NCBI GenBank assembly: GCA_947589065.1
Contig: CANPZM010000008.1
Span: 1-48,768 of the forward strand
DNA from: an uncultured Clostridia bacterium
GTDB taxonomy: Bacteria; Bacillota; Clostridia; TANB77; CAG-508
DNA length: 48,768 nt
Direction of reading: 5' to 3'
Shown: positions 26,509 to 34,534 of the stretch, in pieces
Layout of the letters: every line of letters starts with the position of its first letter
Position numbering within the stretch: position 1 is the first letter of the stretch
Translations under genes and position numbers: made by a program
The notes under the pieces: generated by a model
The model's database searches: none
The model's input: the letters and a program-made list of their open reading frames with translations, nothing else
What the model was told of the DNA's origin: nothing

Positions 26509-27555
26509 TTATTTTAAATACATGACTACTCTAAATCCAATATTAAAATCTGATGAGTCTTCTGAAGTTGCTCTTGTAGAAATTGGATATAAGTTTCCAT
26601 AATTCCAATATCCGCCACCGCGTCCTATATGATATTTTTCATGATCTCCATATTCTTCTGTAGTGTATTCCCAAACGTTTCCTGCCATATCATATATATT
26701 ATTAGTCTTCCATCTTTCACTTCCTCCAGTTATAGAAGCCCTATTTAATCCGTCAATACTATTTTGATAATTTCCGTATGATGTCGAATCATCTATGTTT
26801 ATTCCAGTTCCAGAATTTCTAACCCAATTACATATCGTATCCCAAGCATAGCTATTAATTAAATCTGTCTGGAAATAATCATTAGTTACATACATGTTCA
26901 TGGCTAAATCTCTTGCCTTTTGCCAAACCACTTGTGTCCATGCTGAAACTCCTTTTTTGGATACTGGAGTTTCGACATTTTCTTCTTTACCAGCTTCAAA
27001 TCTTGCAACATAAAATCCTTTATATGTCATTACTGAATCATTAAATTCTTGATTATAAGAATTTACATCTTTTAAATTTAATTTTTCTATGTCTTCTCTA
27101 GAAACTCCTTCACCATTATTTACAAAAATTTGCCTTGCGTATGAGCTTATATTATTTACCGGAATCCATACAAATTGATTTCCTGAATCATCTTCTATAA
27201 CAGCTCCATTTTTTGTTCCACCTTCTACAAAATGGAACTTTGGTGGAATTGGAATTTTTACATTATCATCTGCTTGAGCATATGTAATTTCCCCAGTTAT
27301 TTGATTTTCTGGGTTTGGATTTATTTCATTTGTTGTATTATTTTCGTCAACTTCATTTGTATCACTGTTTACAGCATTATTAACTTCATTTAATGTACTA
27401 TTTGAAATATTATTTGAATCATCTTGTCCTACAACATAATTAATATTTTCAACTTTTGGCTTATCACCTAATACTAATACAAGAATTAATATTAATATTA
27501 TTAGGGCTATAGTTACAGCTCCAATTATTATAAACGGTTTTTTATTTACATTCAT
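26509..27555 (-). CDS. membrane-anchored SUMF1/FGE-like (C-type-lectin fold) protein
   Basis: The start at 27555 (MNVNKKPFIIIGAV) is chosen because anything upstream lies inside the tmRNA 3' end. The 348-aa protein has one membrane anchor (residues ~8-28), an Asn/Glu-rich low-complexity linker (~45-95), and a formylglycine-generating-enzyme/sulfatase-modifying-factor domain: FVWIPVNNISSYARQ, MTYKGFYVARFEAGKE, NNIYDMAGNVWEYTTEE, GRGGGYWNYGN and the terminal FNIGFRVV. It has only one cysteine in the domain (WDTICNW), so oxidase activity is doubtful and a binding role is more likely. It probably works outside the cell. Confidence 0.8.
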   Translation of the reverse strand: MNVNKKPFIIIGAVTIALIILILILVLVLGDKPKVENINYVVGQDDSNNISNSTLNEVNNAVNSDTNEVDENNTTNEINPNPENQITGEITYAQADDNVKIPIPPKFHFVEGGTKNGAVIEDDSGNQFVWIPVNNISSYARQIFVNNGEGVSREDIEKLNLKDVNSYNQEFNDSVMTYKGFYVARFEAGKEENVETPVSKKGVSAWTQVVWQKARDLAMNMYVTNDYFQTDLINSYAWDTICNWVRNSGTGINIDDSTSYGNYQNSIDGLNRASITGGSERWKTNNIYDMAGNVWEYTTEEYGDHEKYHIGRGGGYWNYGNLYPISTRATSEDSSDFNIGFRVVMYLK

Positions 27556-27585
27556 TTTTAGATTTTGTCCTTTCAGTTTAAATTT

Positions 27586-27937
27586 TGGTGGAGATGAGGA
27601 GAGTCGAACTCCTGTCCAGAATTTTATCCATATAAACTTCTCCGAGTGCAGTTTGTTATTAAAATTCATTTTATATTCATTAACAAACAAACGAACATAA
27701 AATATATCTTCAAAAAATCCCTCTATTATTGAAGAAATAACAGATTCGTTTCCTACTAAGTCGTCGCCTTATCTTTAGTCGTAGGTTACCAAAGTAAGAC
27801 GTTTGCCGCAATTAGGCAGCAAATGCTAATTCGTTATTATCAGCGTTTAGTTTAATTTGTACCTTTTTAGGTGGCCAGGTACATCCACCACTCGCTATTT
27901 ATATTTCAAAAAAGCTGTCGAAACCAAATACATCCCC
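27586..27937 (-). ncRNA. ssrA: transfer-messenger RNA (tmRNA)
   Basis: The 352-nt RNA has the acceptor stem GGGGATG (5') paired with CATCTCC before CCA (3'), the TGGTTTCGACAG start, and the 3' T-arm GTTCGACTCTCC. The tag ORF at 27844-27812 encodes ADNNELAFAA and ends in TAA; with the charged alanine, the tag is AADNNELAFAA. The LAFAA end fits the usual protease-recognised tail. It rescues stalled ribosomes, which is relevant because frameshift-prone mRNAs occur in this genome. Confidence 0.97.
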
Positions 27938-27950
27938 ATAATACATTTTT

Positions 27951-27980
27951 ATTATATCATTAAATTATATTAGTATACAA
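27951..27980 (-). promoter_or_regulatory. promoter of ssrA
   Basis: TTGTAT (27980-27975) and TATAAT (27956-27951) with an 18-bp spacer, 14 bp before the mature tmRNA 5' end. Confidence 0.7.
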
Positions 27981-28027
27981 TATGTTTTTTTAATAATTAC
28001 TGTTTAATAAGTTTTACTTTCCTATTG

Positions 28028-28056
28028 TAGAAAAAAACTGCAGTTTATTTGCAGTT
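28028..28056. terminator. terminator of the hemolysin III gene
   Basis: AAAAACTGCA and TGCAGTTTTT form a 10-bp stem around a 7-9 base loop directly after the stop of the downstream-facing gene; the minus strand continues into TTTTTT. Confidence 0.8.
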
Positions 28057-28057
28057 T

Positions 28058-28726
28058 TTACATATAAATTAAATATCTAAATATAAACCAATATTGACAA
28101 AAGCTACCAGCCATTACAAATAAGTGAAATATTTCATGAAAGCCAAAATATTTTGAATTAATTTTGGGCCATTTCAGACCATATATTAATCCACCAATTG
28201 TATAAAAAATTCCTCCTGCCAGTAACCAGCCTAGTGCCTCCATTCCTCTTGGAATAGCTGAAAAGATTTTTATCATTGGAAAAGCTGCTATAATTACAAT
28301 CCATCCCATAGCTATATAAATACTTGTTGTTAGTTTTCTTGGTGCATTAATCCATACAGATGTTAAAATTATTCCTAAAACGGCTAATCCCCATACAATT
28401 CCAAATATTGTCCACCCCCAGCCTCCTCTTAAAGGACCTAAACAGATTGGCGTGTATGTGGATGCAATTAAAATATAAATCATTATATGGTCAAATTTTC
28501 TAAATACATTGGTAGCTTTTTCTTTTAAATTTAATAAGTGATATAGTGAGCTAAATAAATATAGCAAAAATAATCCTAGTCCAAAAATTGTGCAACTAAC
28601 AATGTCCCAACCTTTTTCATTACTGTATAAGGCACAAAAAACAATAAGCAATACTAGTCCTACTAATGAAAATATTGCACCAATCAGATGTGAAAAGCCA
28701 CTAACAGGGTCTTTTATTTTTTTCAT
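28058..28726 (-). CDS. hemolysin III / PAQR family membrane protein
   Basis: The 222-aa protein has seven predicted membrane spans and the family's conserved residues: GFSHLIGAIFSLVGL in span 1, SSLYHLL, RKFDHIMIYILIASTYTP in the middle and GFHEIFHLFVMAGSFCQYW in the last span. The His/Asp/Ser residues of these motifs form a metal site in PAQR relatives and suggest lipid hydrolase or sensing activity; real haemolysin activity is doubtful. It has an AGGAGGG ribosome binding site and its own terminator. Confidence 0.9.
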   Translation of the reverse strand: MKKIKDPVSGFSHLIGAIFSLVGLVLLIVFCALYSNEKGWDIVSCTIFGLGLFLLYLFSSLYHLLNLKEKATNVFRKFDHIMIYILIASTYTPICLGPLRGGWGWTIFGIVWGLAVLGIILTSVWINAPRKLTTSIYIAMGWIVIIAAFPMIKIFSAIPRGMEALGWLLAGGIFYTIGGLIYGLKWPKINSKYFGFHEIFHLFVMAGSFCQYWFIFRYLIYM

Positions 28727-28784
28727 ATTCCCTCCTATTTTTATCTAGTTTTCATTACTAGATTATCACTTTTTAATTACTTTG

Positions 28785-29282
28785 TCAATCAAAGTAATCA
28801 CTAATTTGTTTTAAATTATCAAAATTCCATTGTCTAAATATGTCATATGCAACTATTGCAACAGAATTTGATAAATTTAATGAACGTATTATATTTCTCA
28901 TTGGAATTCTTATTGTTTTATCTAAATACTTCTTAAGAACATCTTCAGGTAATCCTTTTGTTTCTTTTCCAAATAATATAAATATTTCATCCATTTTTGA
29001 ATAATCTATTTCTGAATAAACATGTTTTCCCTTAGTCGTAACGAAAAACATATTATTATCTTCTGGTTTATATTTTTCCAAAAAATTGCTAAAAGATACA
29101 TGTTCTTCAATTTCTAATTTATCCCAATAATCTAGTCCAGCCCTTTTTACTTCTCTTTCTGAAATACTAAATCCTAATGGATAAACCAGATGTAATTTTG
29201 CACCTATTGCTGCACATGTTCTTGCTATATTACCTGTATTTTGTGGTATTTCAGGTTCAACTAATACTACATTCATTTTCAT
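28785..29282 (-). CDS. trmL: tRNA (cytidine(34)-2'-O)-methyltransferase
   Basis: A SPOUT-class methyltransferase that modifies the wobble base of tRNA-Leu isoacceptors. The 165-aa protein is the minimal SPOUT domain with motif 1 PQNTGNIARTCAAIGA, motif 2 ILFGKETKGLPEDVL and motif 3 IPMRNIIRSLNLSNSVAIV. A tRNA-Leu(UAA) gene, a known class of TrmL substrate, lies about 140 bp away on the other strand. Confidence 0.93.
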   Translation of the reverse strand: MKMNVVLVEPEIPQNTGNIARTCAAIGAKLHLVYPLGFSISEREVKRAGLDYWDKLEIEEHVSFSNFLEKYKPEDNNMFFVTTKGKHVYSEIDYSKMDEIFILFGKETKGLPEDVLKKYLDKTIRIPMRNIIRSLNLSNSVAIVAYDIFRQWNFDNLKQISDYFD

Positions 29283-29372
29283 TTTTATATTAATCCTCCA
29301 AATTAAAATTACTACATAGTTTAATAATAATATATCTATTTTTCTAATTTTTCAACTTTTTTATAAAAACTC

Positions 29373-29402
29373 TTGACAACAATATTTTTTAGGTTGTATA
29401 AT
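29373..29402 (+). promoter_or_regulatory. promoter of tRNA-Leu
   Basis: Consensus TTGACA (29373-29378), 18-bp spacer, consensus TATAAT (29397-29402); 21 bp before the tRNA 5' end. Confidence 0.85.
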
Positions 29403-29422
29403 AACACTTGTCAATGACTTAT

Positions 29423-29512
29423 GCAGGTGTGGCGGAACTGGCAGACGCACAGGACTTAAAATCCTGCGGGACTTAACCTCCCGTATCGGTTCGACTCCGA
29501 TCACCTGCACCA
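29423..29512 (+). tRNA. tRNA-Leu (anticodon UAA)
   Basis: A 90-nt class II tRNA. Acceptor GCAGGTG pairs with CACCTGC, and CCA is encoded. The anticodon stem CAGGA/TCCTG holds the loop CTTAAAA with anticodon TAA. The long variable arm is CGGGACTTAACCTCCCG and the T-arm is GGTTCGACTCC. It reads UUA, the main leucine codon of this AT-rich genome. Confidence 0.97.
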
Positions 29513-29516
29513 TTAA

Positions 29517-29555
29517 AACACCAAGTATTTTGAAAAATCAAAACTTGGTGTTTTT
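29517..29555 (+). terminator. terminator of tRNA-Leu
   Basis: AACACCAAGT ... ACTTGGTGTT is a 10-bp stem followed by TTTATTTT, five bases after the tRNA CCA. Confidence 0.85.
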
Positions 29556-29638
29556 ATTTTGAAATTGCAAATTTCCTAACCCTTTTTTATTTTAGTGTAG
29601 ATTAATAAAATATTTTGCTATTCTTTAAAATTTGTAAA

Positions 29639-29668
29639 AGAGGAGAAGTTTAACATCTTCTCCTTTTT
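29639..29668. terminator. terminator after the 68-aa gene
   Basis: AGGAGAAG-TTTAACAT-CTTCTCCT with a seven-T run on the plus strand and TCTTTT on the minus strand. It lies about 10 bp after the stop of the minus-strand 68-aa gene and can work in both directions. Confidence 0.75.
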
Positions 29669-29676
29669 TTCTGTGA

Positions 29677-29883
29677 CTAAGCAAGAAGTACTGCAACAGA
29701 ATTGAAACCTTTGTAATCTAATCTGTCATTGTGGAGAACCCAAACTAGGTCGCCTTCTTTAACTGATAGTTGTTCTGTCACAGCCGCATATGCAAGACTT
29801 TCACCTTTTTGATACCGAATTGTAATACAATTATGTGGATGTCCAGAATATCCTACACTAATTACTTTTTCCTTTGTCATCAT
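29677..29883 (-). CDS. hypothetical small protein, 68 aa, non-native codon use
   Basis: I do not recognise this protein. It starts MMTKEKVISVGYSGHPHNCI, has a YQKGESLAYAAVTEQLSVKE segment and ends GFNSVAVLLA, suggesting a small beta-rich (SH3-like) fold. An AGGAGG site lies nine bases upstream. It is slightly richer in GC than its neighbours and contains one in-frame CGG (TIRYQK), a codon not found as an ordinary codon in native-looking genes of this window. Located after tRNA-Leu with its own terminator, it may be an acquired accessory gene. Confidence 0.55.
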   Translation of the reverse strand: MMTKEKVISVGYSGHPHNCITIRYQKGESLAYAAVTEQLSVKEGDLVWVLHNDRLDYKGFNSVAVLLA

Positions 29884-29992
29884 GATATTTTACCTCCTAA
29901 TAGTTTATTTGCGAGATATTTAAACAAAACTCCAATGAGTTCTCTGATATTTTAGCATATTTCCATTATAAAATCTATTATTTAGTATGATT

Positions 29993-30790
29993 TTATATTT
30001 CATCTAGTTGTGATTCCTCTTTAGTTTTTGGATTATTGTTTTCTACTATGGTAATTTTATTATTTCCAGATGAAGTTCCTCTTTGTAAATCCCTAGAAAA
30101 TTTTTTTACAGGATCCATTTTTTCTATCACATCTATTGAATTATCTACTAATTTTACAACTGCACTTTGCTTAAAAGTCTCTGCTACATTTTTTAATTTT
30201 TCTAAGGAATTTATGTCTTTATTTACAACATAACTACTTATTTTTCTGTGTAGTTCAGGAATATTATCTTTTATTTCTTCAAAAAGCTCATCTTTTTTTT
30301 CTTGACTTAATTCATCATAATAATCTGCATTTTTATGTACTGCTAAAGATGAAGTATAATATCCAAAAATAAATTCTGGTGGAATCTTACCTAATTTTGC
30401 ACATACCAAATCAAGTATACAAGTTTCACTATATTGCTGTCCTGCAGTTTCCTTATTTATTGGTGGAAATCCAAGGAAAATTTTTTCACCTTTGCTATTA
30501 CTTATAAAATTTGGAATTTTTGCTATTATGTTGCACTGACCTTCGCTTCCATATTGATAATTTTCCATATCCTGTGCTAAATTTGGATTTTCTTTAATAT
30601 TTCTTAAAGCTATTGTTGTTGACAAAATTGTACGCCAGCCATGTTGTAATTTAAGACCTTCCTTTAATATTGATTTTGCAATGCATTTCTTTTCTTCAAG
30701 ATTTCCATCATGTATTCCATGAATGGCTATATTATAGTCCATTCCTTTTAAATCATTTAGCATTTCATTTAGGGCTATTTCTTTTTTCAT
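29993..30790 (-). CDS. hypothetical protein, 265 aa
   Basis: No family is recognised with confidence. The N-terminal ~160 residues look alpha/beta (IAIHGIHDGNLEEKK, GLKLQHGWRTILSTTIAL, IIAKIPNFISN, GYYTSSLAVHKNADYY). The HGI...GLKLQHGWRT arrangement is faintly like ADP-ribosyltransferase-type folds, which is a guess. The C-terminal part is helical and charged, ending in a disordered Asn/Ser/Lys tail (SSGNNKITIVENNNPKTKEE). There is no signal peptide or membrane span. It is single, with spoVG terminators upstream. Confidence 0.5.
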   Translation of the reverse strand: MKKEIALNEMLNDLKGMDYNIAIHGIHDGNLEEKKCIAKSILKEGLKLQHGWRTILSTTIALRNIKENPNLAQDMENYQYGSEGQCNIIAKIPNFISNSKGEKIFLGFPPINKETAGQQYSETCILDLVCAKLGKIPPEFIFGYYTSSLAVHKNADYYDELSQEKKDELFEEIKDNIPELHRKISSYVVNKDINSLEKLKNVAETFKQSAVVKLVDNSIDVIEKMDPVKKFSRDLQRGTSSGNNKITIVENNNPKTKEESQLDEI

Positions 30791-30870
30791 ATTCTTACCT
30801 CTATAATATATTGTTATTTTATATAATTATATTATTAAATTTTATATAAAATCAAATAGTTTTTTTGGAA

Positions 30871-30918
30871 AAAGCATAAAAACTGCAATAAAAAAATAAT
30901 TGCAGTTTTTTATGCTTT
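30871..30918 (-). terminator. second hairpin downstream of spoVG
   Basis: AAAGCATAAAAACTGCAAT faces ATTGCAGTTTTTTATGCTTT across an A-rich loop, with one bulged base. It backs up the first spoVG terminator and insulates the 265-aa gene. Confidence 0.65.
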
Positions 30919-30927
30919 GAATGAAAT

Positions 30928-30960
30928 AAAAGAGAATACTTTTCCGCAAAGTATTCTCTT
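30928..30960 (-). terminator. terminator of spoVG
   Basis: AAGAGAATACTTT-GCGGA-AAAGTATTCTCTT (13-bp stem) followed on the minus strand by TTATTT, nine bases after the spoVG stop. Confidence 0.85.
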
Positions 30961-30968
30961 AATATTTA

Positions 30969-31259
30969 TTATTCTGCTGATTCTGGTTCTGCTGTATTTT
31001 CAGCTTCTGGAGCTTCATAAGCTTCTAAAATTGCTTTTTGAATTTTCTCTCTAGTTTCAGCATTAATTGGATGAGCTATATCTTTAAACTCTCCACTATT
31101 AGGGATTTTTCTGCTAGGCATAGCTATGAATAATCCGTTTTGTGATTCGATAACTTTTATATCGTGAACTGCGAATTCATTATCGAATGTTACAGAAGCA
31201 ACAGCTTTCATTCTGTTTTCTGAATTTACTTTTCTTAAACGTACGTCTGTTATTTGCAT
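30969..31259 (-). CDS. spoVG: septation/sporulation regulator SpoVG
   Basis: SpoVG is a small RNA/DNA-binding regulator affecting septation and sporulation. The start at 31259 ([12 protein letters not shown]) follows GGCGGT by six bases; an upstream TTG would add six residues. The 96-aa protein has the conserved core [20 protein letters not shown] and [11 protein letters not shown], followed by [19 protein letters not shown]. The acidic C-terminal tail ([15 protein letters not shown]) is typical. A sigma-H-like promoter lies upstream. Confidence 0.97.
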   Translation of the reverse strand: MQITDVRLRKVNSENRMKAVASVTFDNEFAVHDIKVIESQNGLFIAMPSRKIPNSGEFKDIAHPINAETREKIQKAILEAYEAPEAENTAEPESAE

Positions 31260-31315
31260 TTGAGTACCGCCTTTCAATGTTTATTATACATATATTATAT
31301 ATGTACAATTATTAT

Positions 31316-31340
31316 ATTCGCCAAAAAATTATTTTTCCCT
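31316..31340 (-). promoter_or_regulatory. candidate sigma-H promoter of spoVG
   Basis: On the minus strand AGGGA (31340-31336), 16 bases, then GAAT (31319-31316). This element order and spacing match what I recall of the sigma-H promoter of Bacillus subtilis spoVG (AGGAT-N16-GAAT). A TATAAT-like site nearer the gene could also serve sigma-A. Confidence 0.45.
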
Positions 31341-31503
31341 TCTTATTTTTACACTATTTTTTAAATTTTTTAACTTTTTTTATTTTATGTCATATATTGT
31401 ATTAACATTTAATATTTAATAATAGTTGAAATTTCTTTGTAAAAGATATATAATTGCGATGTTAGTCGTAAAATTAATATAATTTTCAGAAGGAAGTGTA
31501 AAA

Positions 31504-32886
31504 ATGGATATAACTATTGAAAATTTAGATAATTATAAACATATACATTTAATTGGTATAGGTGGAGTTAGTATGAGTGCTATTGCTGTTACTCTTCACC
31601 ATTGGGGTTATAAAGTTACTGGTTCAGATTCTTGTAGTAGTGAACTTACCAAAAAATTAATAGATGCAGGAATCAAAGTTACAATTGGACATGATTTAAC
31701 TAATTCTAGATTAGCAGATTTAATTATTTTTTCTGCTGCTATTAAAGATTCTGATCCTGAAATGGTTCTTGCAAGACAGATGAATATTCCAATTGTCACT
31801 AGAGGTGAATTTGTTGGATATTTAACAAGAAAATATAGAGAAAGTATTTGCATATCAGGTACGCATGGAAAAACAACAACAACATCTATGATTTCTTTAT
31901 GCTTTTTAGAGGCCAATTTAGATCCTACAATTCAAGTTGGTGCTATATTAAAGCAAATTGATGGTAATTATACTGTTGGTTCAAGTGACTATTTTATTTT
32001 AGAAGCTTGCGAGTATATGGGAAATTTCTTAAAATTTAGTCCTAAAACAGAAGTTATATTGAATATTGATAATGATCATTTAGATTATTTTAAGTCACTT
32101 GATAATATAAAAAAGGCTTTTGAAAAATATGCATCACTAATACCAGAAAAAGGGCTATTAGTTACTAATGCAGATGACCCTTCTTGTTTAGAGCTAAAAA
32201 AAGTTGTACGTGGTAGTTTTATTACATATGGTATAAAAAATCAATCAGCAAATTATACTGCAAGAAATATTAGGCATAATGCTCTTGGTTTTTCAGAGTT
32301 TGATGTATTTTACAATCATTCATTTTATATGCATGTTAGATTATCTATTGCAGGCAGACATAATGTGTCAAATGCACTTGCATGTATTGCAGTTTGCACC
32401 TATTATGGAATTACCAAAAACACAATCTACTCTGCCCTATTAAAATTCACAGGTGCACATCGTAGATTAGAATATGTTGGTTCATGTAATAACTTTGCTG
32501 TTTACGATGATTATGGACATCATCCTACAGAAATACGTGCTACTGCTAATGCAATTAAAGATAAGGATTTTAATGAATCATGGGTTATTTTTCAACCTCA
32601 CACATATAGCAGAACAAAAACATTATTAAATGACTTTGCTCAGGCTTTGCTTAGCTTTGACCATATTATAGTAACTGATATATATGCTGCTCGTGAGCAA
32701 AATATATATGATATTTCTTCTCTAGATTTAGTAAATAAAATTCGTGAATATGAAAAAGAAGCTTTATATATGAAGGATTTTGATGAAATTGCTTCATACA
32801 TTAAAGAAAACGCTAAACCAGATGATTTAGTTTTAACTTTAGGTGCTGGTACAGTTACAGAAATCGGTCCAAAAATAGTAAAATAA
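31504..32886 (+). CDS. murC: UDP-N-acetylmuramate-L-alanine ligase
   Basis: MurC adds L-alanine to UDP-MurNAc in peptidoglycan synthesis. The 460-aa protein has the N-terminal Rossmann domain (HLIGIGGVSMSAIAVTLHHWG), the Mur-ligase P-loop ISGTHGKTTTTSM (residues ~117-129), FILEACEY and the ligase-specific DDYGHHPTEIRATANAI, then FQPHTYSRTKTL. Start has AGAAGGAAG upstream. It stands alone, divergent from spoVG and convergent with spoIVB. Confidence 0.96.
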   Translation: MDITIENLDNYKHIHLIGIGGVSMSAIAVTLHHWGYKVTGSDSCSSELTKKLIDAGIKVTIGHDLTNSRLADLIIFSAAIKDSDPEMVLARQMNIPIVTRGEFVGYLTRKYRESICISGTHGKTTTTSMISLCFLEANLDPTIQVGAILKQIDGNYTVGSSDYFILEACEYMGNFLKFSPKTEVILNIDNDHLDYFKSLDNIKKAFEKYASLIPEKGLLVTNADDPSCLELKKVVRGSFITYGIKNQSANYTARNIRHNALGFSEFDVFYNHSFYMHVRLSIAGRHNVSNALACIAVCTYYGITKNTIYSALLKFTGAHRRLEYVGSCNNFAVYDDYGHHPTEIRATANAIKDKDFNESWVIFQPHTYSRTKTLLNDFAQALLSFDHIIVTDIYAAREQNIYDISSLDLVNKIREYEKEALYMKDFDEIASYIKENAKPDDLVLTLGAGTVTEIGPKIVK

Positions 32887-32902
32887 TTATTAAAATTAGC
32901 TT

Positions 32903-32934
32903 AAAAAAAGTTGGTATTTTGCCAACTTTTTTTC
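32903..32934 (+). terminator. terminator of murC
   Basis: AAAAAGTTGG-TATTTTG-CCAACTTTTT with a T-rich tail, 20 bp after the murC stop. It abuts repeat copy B. Confidence 0.85.
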
Positions 32935-33084
32935 TATTATAGAAAAGTTCTTTGAACTTCCTATTATAGAATAAATTAACATTCCACAGAAAAATTGTTA
33001 TACAATTTTTCGCGGGCAAACAAAAACGCGGACTTTAAAATGTTATAAATAGCTAAAATGTTAATATTGTCCGCTTTTGTTCTT
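32932..33084 (-). repeat. dispersed intergenic repeat, copy B (inverted relative to copy A)
   Basis: Read on the minus strand this ~150-bp block matches copy A nearly base for base: AAAGCGGAC..., ACATTTTAAAGTCCGCG, CGCGAAAAATTGTATAACAA, TTTTTCTGTGGAATG, then a TCTATAATAGGAAGTTC hairpin end. The three inverted-repeat modules are kept, including compensating differences in stem flanks. It lies between the convergent murC and spoIVB, directly after the murC terminator. Confidence 0.8.
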
Positions 33085-33109
33085 TTACTTATTTAGTTTT
33101 GGATGAATT

Positions 33110-34318
33110 TTACTGCATCATTTTTTTTAACATTATATCTGAAAATACTGCATATCCTTTTTCAGGATTTGATACAAGGACATTTGTTAAAACTCCTATT
33201 AATTTATTGTTTTGAATTATAGGAGAGCCACTCATTCCACAAATTATTCCTCCAGTTTTTTTTATTAATTCGTCATCTTTTATATTTATTAACATACTTT
33301 TGTTATTAATGTCATTATCTAAATAAATCTGTTCAATTTCTATTTCAAATTCTTCTATAATATTATCTTTCAAAGTGCACAGCATTGTTGCATTTCCAGT
33401 TTTAATCTCATCTCTTCTTGCAATTTCAATTCCGTTAGAATATTTTTTTATAGGGTTACTATTTTGAGCATTTGTAATTTCTCCAAAAATTCCAAAATTA
33501 GTATTTAAGTCTACTTTTCCAATTTCATAACCATTTGAAATACTACCTTTTATTTCTCCTGGATGACCTGACTTTCCTTTTTCTATATGAATTATTTTTG
33601 ATGTAACCATTTCTCCTGTTTCAATATTTAACAATTCATCTGTATCTAAGTCTGATATTCCATGACCTAAGGCTGCGAATCTGTTAGTATTAGGCTCATA
33701 AAATGAGATGGTCCCTACTCCACTTGCACTATCTCTTACCCATAGTCCCAATCTATATTCATCATTATCTACTTTTAATGGTTTTATATTTGATGTTAAA
33801 ATTTCTCCGTCATGTGTATATTTTATTTTTATATTATCGCCTTTTGATTTGTTTACTACTTCTTGAAGAGTTTTTATTGAATCTATTTCATTATTATTTA
33901 ATTCAATAATTGTATCTCCTTCTTGAAGTTGTGTTGTTTCATATGGCTTTTCAATTTGATTATTTGTATTTGTTAATTCTGCCATTCCTATTACTAAAAC
34001 GCCATTTGTATATAATTTCAAGCCTATTAAGTTTCCACATGGAATAACTTTTACTTCTGGAAGCATAATAACTGATATTTCTTTAATTTTAAATTTATTG
34101 AATAAATTTACAGAAACCTTTTTTGTTTTTATATCTTGACCTTGCCATGTTTCTTGTGTTTCCTGTGATTGTGAGGTTAATTGTATACCTAATAATGTTT
34201 TTAATTCTAATTTTTCTCCATTTAATAAAATTATATTTTGAGGAATTTGACTTAAGTTAGTTACATAAGCCAATAGAATTAATAAAAATAAAATTATAAA
34301 AAAAAATCTTTTTTTCAT
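33110..34318 (-). CDS. spoIVB: SpoIVB peptidase (S55 family)
   Basis: SpoIVB is the signalling serine protease secreted from the forespore that activates sigma-K processing. The 402-aa protein has an N-terminal membrane/signal segment (residues ~4-20), a PDZ domain (~115-185, LQEGDTIIELNNNEIDSI), and the S55 protease domain with the catalytic histidine in AALGHGISD and catalytic serine in CGMSGSPII, plus GKSGHPGEIKG. Length fits the family. GGAAGGA precedes the start. It marks the organism as spore-forming or recently derived from one. Confidence 0.92.
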   Translation of the reverse strand: MKKRFFFIILFLLILLAYVTNLSQIPQNIILLNGEKLELKTLLGIQLTSQSQETQETWQGQDIKTKKVSVNLFNKFKIKEISVIMLPEVKVIPCGNLIGLKLYTNGVLVIGMAELTNTNNQIEKPYETTQLQEGDTIIELNNNEIDSIKTLQEVVNKSKGDNIKIKYTHDGEILTSNIKPLKVDNDEYRLGLWVRDSASGVGTISFYEPNTNRFAALGHGISDLDTDELLNIETGEMVTSKIIHIEKGKSGHPGEIKGSISNGYEIGKVDLNTNFGIFGEITNAQNSNPIKKYSNGIEIARRDEIKTGNATMLCTLKDNIIEEFEIEIEQIYLDNDINNKSMLINIKDDELIKKTGGIICGMSGSPIIQNNKLIGVLTNVLVSNPEKGYAVFSDIMLKKMMQ

Positions 34319-34534
34319 GTTTTAATCCTTCCATATGCTTTAATCTTTCTTTATAATTTTTTCCTAAAAAAAATTTGTTATTCGTAATTTTGTTTAATGT
34401 GTCAAAGTTAACGAACTGTCAAAGAAGACGAAGAACCTAACACAATTTTAATGTGTCAGGTTCTTCGTCCTCTTGATATTTTTTTCTGTGGGAGAATTTT
34501 CTTTAGGTGTGTCAAAATCTCCATCCTGTTGACA
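34319..34534. repeat. spacer with strong hairpin and short degenerate repeats
   Basis: The hairpin at 34422-34475 pairs GACGAAGAACCT (427-438) with AGGTTCTTCGTC (458-469), extended by ACACA/TGTGT, and is followed on the plus strand by TCTTGATATTTTTTTC. On the minus strand three related words are seen: AAGAGGACGAAGAACCTGAC, CAGGATGGAGATTTTGACAC and GTTAACTTTGACACATT. All resemble the asnS/pheT spacer repeats. Functionally it terminates the pilus operon and possibly marks a repeat family. Confidence 0.55.

Noticed and set aside
26509..27555. Active formylglycine-generating enzyme
   Set aside because: The domain has only one cysteine and no sulfatase is nearby, so catalysis is not supported.
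27556..27690. N-terminal extension of the FGE-like protein
   Set aside because: It is a translation of the tmRNA 3' end; the real start is just downstream.
33110..34318. HtrA/DegP-type protease
   Set aside because: The domain order is PDZ then S55 domain with GHGIS and GMSGSP, which is SpoIVB, not the trypsin-like-then-PDZ order of HtrA.
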